DNA of 64,000 nucleotides from Phaseolus vulgaris (lineage: Eukaryota; Streptophyta; Magnoliopsida; Fabales; Fabaceae): NCBI RefSeq assembly GCF_000499845.2, contig NC_023755.2, forward strand, positions 29,148,217 through 29,212,216. Direction: 5' to 3'. A program made the position numbers and the translations under genes. Positions 49,681-61,665 of the stretch are shown one piece after another. How positions within the stretch are numbered: the first letter of the stretch is position 1; each line of letters begins with the position of its first letter. Under the pieces are notes generated by a model. It was not told the origin of the DNA, ran no database searches, and saw nothing but the letters and a program-made list of their open reading frames with translations.

Positions 49681-50181
49681 GCTTAACATTAGCCATATCT
49701 ACTATTTTTTACAATAACTACAAGTTATTTGAGGAAACTTACAAGCTCGGTCAGCCATTACCAATTACATATATTTCTGATTATGACTCCAACCAAATTA
49801 TGCTATTATACTTTGTCAAAACCACACCATTTATTTCGGTGATTGAAAAGCATTGCTAGAGCTTTAACTACAACTTATTAAAGACACATTGCAAAAGGCT
49901 CGATGAACCAAGTTCAAGACATTATCGCAAAGAAATCAGAGTAACATATCAAAATTTTATCGTTGGACAAGGATTAAAACATTGCAAATGTTCTAAGTGT
50001 TCAATCATTCAAGGGTTCATGCCACTCGGCATCCAAAACATTCTCAACCATTAGATCTCTCCAATTAAACAGTATTCACCAAACGACGACTTTTCAAAAA
50101 AGCACGTATCACATCTCTGACAAATATTAAATGCGCCCAACTGTCACATCTCTCATCAGGAAGTCCAAACGACCATTTTAC

Positions 50182-50280
50182 TGTTAGAATATATGGCTTT
50201 AAACTAGATGGGCGGTGAATTGTTTAAAGAGAGTTTTCGCAATCTATTGAGCCTTGAATAAAAATACTTCAGAAATACCT
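50182..50280 (-). repeat. Copia 3' LTR, distal 99 bp (split by Tat-B)
   Basis: On the minus strand this is the LTR end (..TTCTAACA). The rest of the LTR lies on the other side of Tat-B at 62462-63492. Removing Tat-B and one target duplication gives one LTR of about 1130 bp with TGTTGAACC and TTCTAACA ends. Confidence 0.78.
50276..50280. repeat. Target-site duplication TACCT, left of Tat-B
   Basis: Partner at 62457-62461 reads CACCT: one difference. Confidence 0.85.
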
Positions 50281-51071
50281 TGTACCGCCCTGGTGGTCGG
50301 GTGCGATGACGTGGCATCCTGCTACAGTATAGGCGTGTTGACAAGGCGCCAGGTTGACAGTTGGGAAGGAAGTCGGGAGGCACGTGTAGTCGCCGATAGT
50401 TAAGTTGGCGTGTTCCGATCTCCAGCTTACCAGAATAGGCGATCGCCAGGTTGGGGATGAAGTCGCCAGATGCAGACTCAGGCGACCAGGCAGTCGGAGA
50501 TCGCCAGAACAAGCACATCGCCGAAGATGAAGGAGAAGCAGATTATGAAGGCGGCCGGCGAGACCACAGGGAAGGTGTATGAAGGCCCTACCTCGCCAGT
50601 TTCAGTAGAGATCGCACTCCTGAGTTAGCTATGCACTGGGCAGTACCATGCATAGGTAACTTAGCCAAAATGAGAGCAGAAGCAGCGCCAAGTCAGAGAG
50701 CCCCAGATGATGGCACGTGTACAGTTGGATACGAGCCACGTGTCCAAGTCTGTAACTGCCAGGAGAGAGAAAACCACCAGGTATATAAGAGTTCCTAACA
50801 GATTTTCTAAGGTACGCACGTTCAGTTCATACACTTTACGCTTGCGAGTGACAGAGCTGTTTGTGAGAGAGATTTGCACGGTTCCAGTTCTTAGTATTTG
50901 GTGATACCGCCACTGACTTGAGCGTCGGAGTGCGATCGGCCGCAGCGGCGCCGTATCGTTTCTTTGCAGGTTCTTGAGATAGATCCAGAGGAGGAACGGA
51001 GGTGAGAAGCGGCGCGCACGTCGATCCCTTGACGAGGCATTCTCCAGCGCTCCGGTCAACAGGCAGGATCA
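50281..51071 (+). repeat. Tat-B 5' LTR
   Basis: TGTACCGCCCTGG..GGCAGGATCA, 791 bp. TATATAAG at 50782-50789; conserved block CTGACTTGAGCGTCGGAGTG at 50913-50932. Confidence 0.96.
50782..50789 (+). promoter_or_regulatory. TATA box in Tat-B 5' LTR
   Basis: TATATAAG in the same place as in Tat-A; the 3' LTR copy is at 62167-62174. Confidence 0.7.
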
Positions 51072-51091
51072 TCAGGCGCCCACCGTGGGGC
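51072..51091 (+). other. Tat-B primer-binding-site region
   Basis: TCAGGCGCCCACCGTGGGGC next to the LTR, identical to Tat-A. The leader to the gag ATG (51438) holds no supported ORF. Confidence 0.65.
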
Positions 51092-51437
51092 CGTGTAAAA
51101 CGTGCTCCCATCCACAGCGTGAGTTCGTGGAGGTTTTCGAGGTTTTCTGCGCGGTTGTGTGCTGGTGCAACCGTCGTTCTTGGTTTCTTTGAGTTTCGTT
51201 CGGTGGAGTTTGTGTTTTAAACCGTTCGTTTGGCTTTTCGATCGGTGGATTCGAGTTCTTTCGGTTGGTTGTTTGGTTCGCAGGGAAACGGTGGTTTTTG
51301 GTGAAGCTGCGATTTTCTTCGAAGGTTTGCGGTGTTCTTGAAGTTCTTGCGCAGTCTCTTGAGTTTTCTCCGGTTGATCGCTGATTCGATCGTGGTTAAA
51401 GTGTCATTTGCTGTATTTCTGTGGTTCGCTGAAGTTA

Positions 51438-54400
51438 ATGAGAAAGATGAGAAGCAATCGTTCCAGTCCCGTGGCTCCCGTCGCAGCTGAAGGCGACGCC
51501 GCCATGACCATGGCGCAGATGGCAGAAATGATGCGCTCATTGCAGGCCACTGTAGAAGCCTCGCGCGTCGAGCAGGCAAGGATACATGAAGACCTAGTCG
51601 CCTCTCGCGCCAGGAACGAGGAGCTCAGCAAGGTAGCTGAGGAGCTACGTCGAGCTCTTCAGGAGCAGCAGGTTCGTTCTTCCGCTGAAGAGGTGGCACC
51701 GTCGACGCCGCCTCGTGTTTTCCCAATGCCTTTCATTCAGGCGATTACCGACACGCCAATTCCCACGAGCGTGGTCCCGGTTAAAGCTGTTTTTACTGGC
51801 GTGGAAGATCCAGAGGCTCATCTGACCACGTTCCACACACAGATGATGCTGTCAGGAGGGTCGGACGCCGTCTATTGTAAGATGTTCGTGAGCACGCTCC
51901 AGGGAACGGCGATGGAGTGGTTTGTGAGCCTGCCTAATGGCCACATAACTAATTTTCAACAATTCTCGAAGATCTTTGTCGAGCAGTATATTGTGAACAA
52001 GGCACCGCCCAGAGTGTCCTATGATCTGTTTGATATAAGGCAGTACCATGGGGAGTCCCTTACAGACTACCTCAATCGCTTCGGAGCACAGATGGTCAGA
52101 TCGCCGGCCAAGGACGAAGAAATGCTGGTTTATGCCTTCAAAAAGGGCGTGCAGCCAGGGCCATTCTGCGAAGCCTTGATCAGGGCTCATCCAGCGACGT
52201 TTGCTGAAGTCAGGCGACTTGCGGTGGCCCACATCGCCGACGAGAGTGAGGTCGCCGAGAAGAGAGGCAGCGTGGCTCCCGCCAGGCCACGCGCCCAGAC
52301 CAGGATCCAGCCACAGAGGGTGCTGGAAACGGCAGCGGCGGCCAGAAAGGACCAAAGGACTCGCTATCCTTACGATAGGAGAAATAAGGGAAGAAGCCAA
52401 GCGCGCCAACCGCCAGCACGCCAACAACCAGCACGCCGGGAATACAATCGCCCGCCTAAGCACAAATTCGTCATGGGACTAGCGGACCTGATCGCTATCC
52501 CTAACATATCTGCTAGATTGAAGGCGCCCGAGAAGGTGGGCGACAAGGTGCTAGGGTCGAAGCCGGATGTCTGGTGCGAGTTTCACCAGTGTTTTGGCCA
52601 CAACCTGGACTCGTGTTTGTCTATAGGGTACCAGCTCGACGATCTAGTTAAGAGCGGGTTCCTAAACGACTATCTGCTGGACAGAAGAACCGGAGGAGCG
52701 TCGAGTTCCCAGCCGGCAGGTGGAGAAGCCCAGCAACACGAGATGCCTATCCATGGGGAGATCCACACCATTGCTCAGGTGGTGGATGCACCGCATCGCA
52801 GAGGAAAAAGTACGCGCGATCGGTGATGTCAGTAGACATGTTTGAAGATCACTCGCCCGAAGTGGACATTACGTTCACCAAGCAGGATCTTCGGGACGTT
52901 GTGCCTCACGACAACGATCCCATTGTTATTTCGTTGATCACGGCGGGGAGGAAGGTTCACCGAGTTCTGGTGGACCAAGGAAGTTCGGCAGACGTGATGT
53001 TCTGGCCGACTTTCACGCAGCTAGAATTGCCCCTTGACCAGCTAAGGCCCTATGGAGGGTGCTTGTATGGGTTCGCTGGCGACCAGGTGGAAGTCAGGGG
53101 GTACATTGAGCTGAGAACCACGTTTACCGATGAGGCTGGGTCGAGGACGGAGAAAATCAAGTACCTCATCGTAAACGCCCCTTCAGCATATAACATCCTG
53201 CTGGGAAGGCCCACTCTTAACAGGATAGGCGCAATTCCATCGACTCGGCACATGAAGGTGAAGCTGCCGTCCATGGAAGGGGTGGTAATCACGATAAAGT
53301 CTGATCAGAAGGAAGCGAAAAAGTGCTATGAAAATAGCCTGAAAAATAAAAGATCAGTGAGCTATGTTACAACCACCCCACCTCCCGGTGTGAAGCCCAG
53401 ACCGTCGATAATGGAGGAGGCCGCCGGAAGGGACGTAGAGATGGTAGATGCTGAGCTGGGGGAGAGAAATGCTGGCCTGGAGGAAGAAGAGGCGCGGAAT
53501 CGCCCGGAGGAAGCAAGGGAGCTCGGAATCGCCAAGGCGGTGATCGCCAGAGAATCAAGGCCCAAGCCCGTCGAGCAGTGGCTCGAGAAGGAGATCGGGG
53601 GGAAAGTTTTCAAGCTCGGAAGATCTCTGGAGGTCGATCTCCAGGACCAGATCGCCTAGGTGATTGAACGGCATCTGGACGCGTTTGCCTGGTCCGCTTC
53701 GGACATGCCCGGGATCGATCCCGACTTCTTGTGCCATCATCTGGCGATGGACAACATGGTGAGACCGGTGCGGCAAAGAAGGAGGAAATTTAATGAAGAG
53801 AGGAGGCAGGCGATCAAGGATGAGACCTAGAAACTCCTCGCTGCAGGCCACATCAGGGAAGTCCAGTACCCTGAGTGGTTGGCAAATGTCGTGCTGGTGA
53901 AGAAGAGCAACGGGAAATGGCGCATGTGCGTCGATTTCACCGATCTGAATAAGGCTTGCCCAAAGGATTCGTATCCTTTACCAAGCATCGATGCCCTGGT
54001 TGATAGTGCTGCAGGGTGCAAGCTGCTGAGTTTCCTGGATGCCTTCTTGGGCTATAATCAGATCAAGATGCATCCCATGGATGAAGAAAAAACAGCCTTC
54101 ATGACGGAGAGGTCGTGCTACTGCTATAAGGTGATGCCGTTTGGGCTGAAGAATGCGGGGGCCACGTACCAGAGGCTGATGGACCGAGTACTTGCACCAA
54201 TGCTGGGAAGGAACGTGCAAGCTTACGTCGATGACATGGTCGTTACCTCGCAGGAGAAAAGCAAGCACGTTGTAGACTTGGAAGAATTGTTCACGACGAT
54301 CGCCAAGTTCAAGTTGAAGCTCAACCCGGAGAAATGCATTTTCGGCGTGGAGGCTGGAAAATTTTTGGGTTTTCTCTTGACTGAAAGAGGAATAGAAGCC

Positions 54401-56881
54401 AATCCGGACAAGTGTGCCGCCATCTTGGCGATGAGAAGCCCGGCTACAGTGAAAGAGGTCCAGCAGCTGACAGGTCGGATGGCGGCCCTATCCCGCTTCG
54501 TGTCAGCAAGCGGAGAAAAGGGACATCCCTATTTCCAGTGTCTGCGGCGCAATAACAAGTTCGCTTGGACGAAAGAGTGCGAGGAAGCTTTCGTCAAGCT
54601 GAAGGAATATTTGGCGAGCCCGCCGGTTCTGTGCAAACCACTGGCGGGAATCCCTCTTAGATTGTATTTTACTGTGACTGAGAGGGCGGTGAGTGCGGTG
54701 CTCGCCCAGGACCAAGATCAGGCTCAGAAGCCTATCTATTTTGTGAGCAAGGTGTTGCAGGGCCCAGAAATGAGATATCAGGCCCTGGAGAAGGCTGCGC
54801 TGGCTGTGGTGTTTTCGGCGAGGAGGTTGCGCCACTACTTCCACAGCTTCACAATACTGGTGATGACTGACCTGCCCATCCAGAAGGTCTTGAAGAAGCC
54901 TGACGTTGCAGGAAGAATGGTGAAGTGGGCAGTGGAGTTGTCAGAGTTTGACATTAAATATGAGCCTCGAGGCCCGATCAAAGGGCAAATCTTTGCAGAT
55001 TTTGTAGTCGAGCTCTCTTCAGAGGCGACGCGGGTTGAAGGAGACGATTTCCGTTGGGTACTCTCGGTGGATGGATCGTCAAACCAGCAGGGTAGCGGTG
55101 CTGGAGTCATATTGGAAGGACCCAACGGCGTGCTGATCGAACAATCGTTGAGATTCGCCTTCAAAGCCAGCAACAATCAAGCAGAGTATGAGGCGCTGAT
55201 CGCCGGGATTCTGCTGGCTAAGGAAATGGGAGCCAGAGTGCTGATGGCTAAGAGTGACTTGCTGCTAGTCACAGGGCAAGTAACAGGCGAGTTCCAGGCT
55301 AAAGATCCACAAATGGCGGCTTACTTGGCGTATGTGCAGGAATTGAAGAGTTCCTTTGCCTCTTTTGAAGTGGTGCATGTGCCCCGAGAACAGAATGCTC
55401 GAGCTGACTTGCTTGCTAAGCTCGCCAGCTCAGGCAAGGGGGGTAGGCAGAGGACAGTGATTCAAGAAACTTTGAAGACGCCGAGGGCATTTGTAGTAGA
55501 TCACCTGGTCCTTCAGATAAGCAGGTCGACGGAGAGAGCAGCGAGAAGCCATAAGTCTTTGACGCAAGAAACTCTGAGATCGCCGAGAATTAGAGCATGT
55601 CGAGGAGAGAAAGTGGACGTGATGCAGGTCTGTGCCACCCATGAGCCAGACACTTGGATAACACAGTACAAGCGGTGCCTGGCGGATGGCCTCCTCCCGC
55701 TAGATCCAACAGAAGCTAGGAAGGTAAAGAAAAATTCCAGCAAGTATACATTGATTGATGGCGATCTGTACAGGTTTGGATTCACTCACCCACTCCTGGA
55801 ATGTATACACGGCGAGAAGTGCACGAGAATTATGGCAGAGCTCCACGAAGGGATATGTGGAAGTCACGTCGGGGGTCGAGCTCTGGCCGCGAGGACTCTC
55901 CGTGCAGGCTACTATTGGCCATCCATGAGAGAAGATTGCAAGAAGTATGCCCAGTGCTGCAAACAATGCCAGCAGCACGCCGATTGGCACAAGGCACCTC
56001 CTGAGGAGTTGAAGTCGATCTATAGCCCTTGGCCGTTTCATACTTGGGGAATCGACATCCTGGGACCTTTTCCACTGGCGATCAGGCAGATGAAGTACTT
56101 GGTGGTGGCGATTGAGTATTTCACCAAGTGGATTGAAGCAGAACCAGTGGCCCAGATCACCGCGCACAAGATCGAAGGCTTTGTATGGAAGAACATTGTG
56201 TGCCGGTTTGGGGTGCCTAAGCGCCTAGTATCAGATAATGGGACTCAGTTTGCAAGCCACCTGTTGAAGAAGCTTTGTGAAGGGGTTGGAATACAGCAAG
56301 TGTTTGCATCCGTCGAGCACCCTCAAACTAATGGCCAGGTGGAATCAGCTAATCGGGTGTTGCTGAGAGGTTTGAAGAGAAGGCTCGAGAAAGCCAAGGG
56401 AAGTTGGGTTGAGGAGGTGCCCCGTATAGTCTGGGCGTACCACACCACCGAGCAGTCCGGAACCCATGAGACCCCGTTTAGCTTGGTCTATGGGTGTGAC
56501 GACATGATTCCAGTGGAGATCCAGGAAAGCTCGCCGAGATTCCAGAACTTCGTGGAGGAAGACTCGAATGAAGAGAGAAGGCTGAACCTGGATCTGCTGG
56601 ACGAAGTCAGGGAGGAGGCAAGGCTGAAGGCTGAGGCGGTGAAGAGAAGGGTCGAGCGAAGGTACAACTCAAAGGTGATGCCAAGGCAGTTTGGAGAAGG
56701 CAATCTGGTGATGAGGAAGGCCCACCAGTACGAGATGGAGAATAAGCTATCACCCAAGTGGACTGGACCGTTCAGAATAACCGAGGCACTCGGGAACGGA
56801 GCCTATCGCTTGGAGACGCTGGAAGGGGGGGCGATCCCTCGTACCTGGAACGCCACACACCTGAAGTTGTACTATAGCTAA
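51438..56881 (+). pseudogene. Tat-B gag-pol, nearly intact
   Basis: Virus-like particle protein and enzymes of a Tat element. gag runs from ATG 51438 and includes WCEFHQCFGHNLDSC (CX2HX4HX4C). A 10-bp deletion near 52777, relative to Tat-A, shifts the frame before the protease. Protease region 52823-53659 has DQGSSADVMFW. TAG at 53657 (Tat-A: AAG) and TAG at 53828 (Tat-A: CAA) follow. From 53879 a 1000-residue frame is open: RT (YVDD at residues ~116-119; FLGYNQ where Tat-A has FSGYNQ), first RNase H (~240-390), second RNase H from WVLSVDGSS (~400-530), integrase finger (H..H..CCKQC, ~655-705) and DDE core (GIDILGPF, VSDNGTQF, NGQVESANR), then a C-terminal WTGPFRI..LETLEGG module. Two RNase H domains mark the Tat lineage. 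Confidence 0.96.
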
Positions 56882-58393
56882 GAGCTTTGTAAGTAAAGAC
56901 AAACACAAATGTTATATTGCAATGTCTCTGTTAAAACAGTTTCAAGGGGGCACTCTTTTTTCCCTAAGGAGGGTTTTTAATGAGGCCACCCAATAAAAGA
57001 AGAGTTTTCGAAGTATAAGGTGTTTTCAGATTGCATAGGTGTTATTTCCAAAAGTTTCGAAGAAAGACCTTGTCATTCGTACATGATTTAAGGCACGAAA
57101 AGATATGTCGCGTGTTTTCTAAAGTTTTAAAGTCCTCATCGTTTTTCGGCGATTAGAGGCACCAGTTAAGTTTTTAAAGTCCTCATCGTTTTTCGGCGAT
57201 TAGAGGTATCAGTTAAGTTTTTAAAGTCCTCATCGTTTTTCGGCGATTAGAGGCACCAGTTAAGTTTTTAAGCCCTCATCGTTTATCGGCGATCGGAGGC
57301 ACCAGATGAAAGACCTCCTCGCCGTCGAGCGAGTGCAGGCGAGAAAGGGGAAAAAGTCCTCCGTGATTCTGGGAGCGAGAAGATGTAACTCCCGGGGCAG
57401 CGTAGAGGCAAGTTAAAGACCTCCTCGCCGTCGTGCGGGCGCAGGCGAGAAAGGTCCTCAGTGCATCCAGGGGGGAGGAGATGTACGCCCTGGGCAAGTT
57501 GAGACACCGGATAAAGTCCTTATCGCCGTTGTGCGAACTAAGGCCCATCAAAGACCTCCTCGCCGTCGAGCGAGTGCAGGCGTGAGAAAGAAAAGGTCCT
57601 CAGTGCATCCAGGGGGGAGGAGATGTACACCCTGGGCAAGTTGAGGCACCAGACAAATTCCTTCTCGCCGTCGAGCGAGTTGAGGCCGTTTAAAGTCCTT
57701 CTCGCCGATGAGCGAGTTCAGGCGAGTAAAAGTCCTTCTCGCCGATGAGCGAGTTCAGGCGAGTTAAAAGACCTTCTCGCTCGTGTGCGAGTATAGGCAA
57801 GATAAAATCCTTCTCGTCCTGAACGAGTTCAGGTATGGCGAAGAGGGTGGAAGAAGCTTGAAAGGTGGCTAAGGTAGGTTCGAAGAGAACGCCTAGCCGG
57901 CCAGTCTCTAGCTCTGAAGTTCAGGGAGGTAAAGGAAGATCCCAAAGGGCATTTCTGCCTCAGATAAGGAAATGACTGCCAAAGCATGAGGCTGGAAAAA
58001 GCTGGTGTTACCAAGAGGTTTTGGCGATCGGGAAAAGTTCAAGCGGCGGTGAGAAGGTTGAAAGGCTTGTTTGGTAAAGCAGGTCAAGTGGGACGTTGTT
58101 TGAACCGATAATTGGGTCACAGTTCGTTGCTTGGACACTTTTCTTTGATCAGGTTAGTGCCTCAAGGGTACAAGTTGCTTAAAGCGATCATTGCTCAAGT
58201 TTGAATCGGCTCGAAGCAGTTACGCCAAAGGTCATGTTTGCAAAATCGCTAAGTTAAACGCAGCAAAGTTAAACATACAAAGAAGGTAAAAGCGCTCAAA
58301 AGAAGTCGGAAGAATATCCAAGTTTCGCTATTGAAATGAGTAACTGTTCAAAACACATGTGCAAGAGTTTTTACAAGGTAAATACAGGTGAAT
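56882..58393 (+). repeat. Tat-B 3' region with tandem repeats
   Basis: The GGGGGCACTC..TTTCCCT..AGGGTTTTT block lies at ~56945-56985. From 57130 to 57840 the same unit families as in Tat-A appear, in different numbers: four CATCGTTTTTCGGCGAT units (~48 bp), then CTCGCCGTCGAGCGAGTGCAGGCG and GAGGAGATGTACGCCCTGGGCAAGTTGAG units. No coding frame on the plus strand. Confidence 0.87.
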
Positions 58394-61068
58394 TTATAAA
58401 GAAGCAGATGGGGTGGAATTGGTTGAGCCTTCGGCGGGAACGACTTTTCCATCTACTACTTCATTGTTTAATGACACCATGCTGAGGTCGAGATCAGGGA
58501 ATAGGCATGCGAATTGCTCCCGAGCGGCTTCGAATCCAGCAGTCAGAATCTGAGCAGAATTTAGCTTAAGTTCTTCAAATTGTCCTTGAAGCTCTTCAAC
58601 TTGTTTCTTGAGCTCCTCGTTCTGCTGTCCCAGCTCTTCAGCTTGTTTCTTGAGCTCCTTGTTCTGCTGCCCCTGCTCTTCAATCTGTTTTTGGAGTTGT
58701 TTGTTAGTCTCTTGAGCATGGAGAAGGTCGTCAGTAACCTTCTTGGATTCTGTTCGAGCTTGGGTCAACTCGGCAGCCATCTTCTCTTTTTCCTTGTTCG
58801 CCTCGGTGAGATCAGCCATGGCGTCATCCCTTGCTTTTTCTACTTGCCCAAGCAGCTTCTCGCGGTCGATTGACCTTTGCTCCAGTTTTTGTACCTTATC
58901 GGCATTAGCTTGAATGTGAGCCTCCAGGTCGCTCGCCTTGGTGCGCAGAGGCACGATTCTGCTTTCAAGTTCAACCTTTTCTTGGGCAAGTTCATGGACT
59001 TTGCGGCGAAGGTCAGCAGCTTCCTTGCGCGCAAGCCTAAGCTCGGTGCTGAGGGCATCCTCTACTCGGGAATGTTCCATTTCCGCGAGCGTCAGGCTGA
59101 ATGCCACCTTCTCTACCTCAACCTTCATTGTGCTGTTTTCGGTCTTGAGGTGGTAGATATCGTCTTGAAGCCGCCTGGTGGAGCTCTCCACAGCCCTCGT
59201 TATGATCAATGGGATATCCTCTGCTATGGTTTTGAGTTTGGCGGTCAGAGGTTCCCACATCCTTGTAACCTCGAGGGAAAGGTTCGCGGCTTGGAGAGGC
59301 GCCAGGGGGGCTTGAGGGTTCTCGTCGCCACCTTCCTTAGCAACATTTTCAGTGGTTGTTTCCTGGCGTGGCGACGCAATCGGGGACTCGGTGATTAGGA
59401 TTGGAGAGGTGTGAGCGACCTCATCCCCGATTGGAACGATTCCTGCAGCTGAAGTGTTGGAAGGAGGGCCCCCTCCTGCTGATATATGCGGTGTGGAGGC
59501 GCTCGGGGGGTCCTCCAAGAAATTTGGCTCTGGGGCCTCAGTTGCAGGTGGCGCAGTGGCCAATGGAACTGCTTGAACTGGTGGTGAAGGGGCTTGTGGT
59601 GCTGGTGATGAAGGAGGAGGAGCGGGTGTTGATGGTGGTGTTGAAGCTGGAAGAGGGGGCAGGGCAGGTGGAGAAGATGGTGCCACCCTCTTCCTTTTCG
59701 TGACAAGGCCATCCTCTGTGACCTCGTCGTCCTCTTCCTCATCCTCTTGGACAACTTGGGGGGCTTTCCGCTTTGGCCTCTTAAGGACCAGTTTCTTTCG
59801 TTGGGTGGGCGCCTTAGGCGGTGATCGCCCCTGGATGATGGCCTTCTCGACCGCCGAGTTGGGAACCGTCTGGGAGCCGGTCGCCAACCCGTGGTTGCGG
59901 GCGAGCGCCTTTAAATCGGAGAGCATGTTCTTACCCAACATGGTGTCTGCATGAAATGAAAATGCATAAGTTAGCTCAAAGGAGAAAGGGGTAAGTGTAC
60001 AAGACAATGAGACAGCAAAAGCAGGCATATGCAGAAAAGATAAAACCAAAGTCTTGTGTGTGTCGCACAAGACGCCCAGAAACAATATCAGAAGCAATGT
60101 CAAGACAAAGATGTAGCGTCCTAACCTATTTGGAATTCCAACTGGTCCTCAAAGAACTCGAAGGAAATCAGGGTGGGGGTCAAGAATGTTACGTGGGCAT
60201 CTGCCACCCTCTTCCAGAAGAGACAAAGGTCTCTGTCCAAGGCTCCCATGCTATCAGGACTTCTGGGCCTCCTGAAGCAGCTCTTGGACTCCTTTTTCCC
60301 CTTGTCCACCCAGTACAAGGGGAAACCGTCGAGGAGGGAAGTGTCTTTGTCATTTGCGCGAACCTGAATGAACTTCCCCTTCCAATCCTTGTACGACTGC
60401 TGGAAGATGGTGAAAATGGACCTCCCAGCAATGGCGTTCAGGCTGACCCACAGGCGATCTCCTGGGTGCTTGGCCTCGAACAAGAATAAAAACACGTCCA
60501 CTGACGCGGGCAACCCCAGGTGGGCGCACGTTATCTCGAAAGCTCGGACAAACGCCCAGCTGTTGGGATGAAGCTGGGCGGCAGCGATATTGAGCTCGGT
60601 TAAGAGTTCCCTCTCAAATCGAGTGAGAGGGAACCTGAGTTTGACCTTCTTGAAGAAAGTGGTGTAGACGAAGCAGAAGGGCCCGTCGGCGCTCACTTTA
60701 TCATCGGCGCACACTGGCAGAGTGGCGGGGCAAGGCAGCACCATCATTCTCTCATCGTGCTCCTTGTGGAACGATTGGTGGGCCTCGTCCCCATTGGTCA
60801 ATCGCAGAACCGCTCCCGCGGTGTTCACCGACGACGTTTCCTTCAAGAGGGTTGAGTTAGTCCATGGGTATAACGTCTTGAAGTCTGGCAGTGGGATGGG
60901 GGCTCCTCCAGCGTTTGGTGGAGTCGCCTGGGCCAGAGCGGTTTGAGAAGACGCAGGCCTCACAGCCTGCGAAGAGGGAGCACCACGAACTTGCGTAGAG
61001 TCGTGTACTTGTGAAGGAGGGTTTCGCGCTGATGGAGGAGGGTTCGGGGTGATCTTCGTGCGAGTCAT
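58394..61068 (-). CDS. Tat-B antisense gene, two coding exons, 831 aa
   Basis: First coding exon 61068-60126; intron 60125-59947 (179 bp, AG|GTTAGG..GCAG); second exon 59946-58394. The join keeps the frame and gives 831 residues without a stop. Architecture as in Tat-A: Pro/Ser-rich start; conserved globular region (residues ~60-315) including QLHPNSWAF and FLFLFEAKHPGDRLW; basic KRPKRKAPQ and acidic EDEEEDDE patches; a long Pro/Ala linker; a long coiled coil; and the EQFACLFPDLDLSMVSLNNE C-terminus. The coiled coil has extra 14-residue units (LKKQxEELxQQNEE type), which account for much of the 23-residue length difference from Tat-A. The first coding exon is exactly 943 bp in both copies. 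It resembles Transposase_28 ('putative gypsy type transposon'). Function unknown; a nuclear or structural role is only a guess from the charged patches and coiled coil. Confidence 0.87.
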
Positions 61069-61077
61069 GGTAGCAAC

Positions 61078-61650
61078 TGCAAACGAAGGAGGAAGAAAAA
61101 ATAATCAGGAGGGTTACAAAGGCTGACTCGATCATGAAAGGAAGGTGAAAGACGAACGAATGTGAATTCGTTGCGACGATCGACAAAGCCCCAAGTCACG
61201 CAGAAGGAGAAATGGAAAAACAGCCCACAGCGTATGCACCAGACAGTTACAGGATGATGCAAATCGGTGAAAATACAAGAAAACCCAACAGATGAAGGAA
61301 AGTAGTCACCTTTCGATGATCGGGAGAATGTTGAAGGGAGGTGGTGATCTAGAGCGTCGAGGAACGTCGAGAGCTTTCGCAGAGGGAAATGAGAGCGTAT
61401 GCAAGTGTGAAGAAAGTGATGGAACAGTAGGAGCGTAAGGGGTTTAAGGGTTTTCGAAACGGTTTTGGGAAGCGCTAACGGCAGATGAAGATAGCCGTTG
61501 GTGAGAGCCACGTGTCGAACGATGCGCGAAGGGTTTGGTGGAGCGTCAGAGCAGCAGAAAGTACTATCGCTTGGAATTCTGCGCCCATGCCACGTAGACC
61601 GGTGTTAACGAAGGCTTCTTCAGTCTTTTCGCTAGACAAGTCTTCGCTTA
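61078..61650 (-). promoter_or_regulatory. Tat-B antisense gene 5'UTR intron and promoter region
   Basis: Minus-strand intron 61309-61078 (232 bp; AAAG|GTGACT..TTTGCAG) ends 9 bp before the ATG. The upstream exon (61310 to ~61460) is pyrimidine-rich with TTCCATCACTTTCTTC shared with Tat-A. Identical intron length in two diverged copies supports real splicing. The transcription start is not located. Confidence 0.68.
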
Positions 61651-61665
61651 AGACTGGGGGGCTTG
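61651..61665 (+). other. Tat-B polypurine tract
   Basis: AGACTGGGGGGCTTG directly before the 3' LTR. Confidence 0.85.

Larger units (their letters stand above)
47488..50181 (+). mobile_element. LTR-D interior, non-coding, repeat-rich
   Basis: Nearly 2.7 kb after the primer site without a gag or pol frame. It holds two tandem-repeat fields and then unrecognised sequence to 50181, where a copia LTR interrupts it. Either a large non-autonomous (LARD-like) element or one that lost its genes; the right part, beyond the copia insertion, is outside the window. Confidence 0.6.

Noticed and set aside
58580..59398. Plus-strand open frames of up to 173 codons opposite the antisense gene
   Set aside because: Shadows of the Tat-B antisense second exon; Leu-rich because they mirror Glu/Lys-rich coiled-coil codons.
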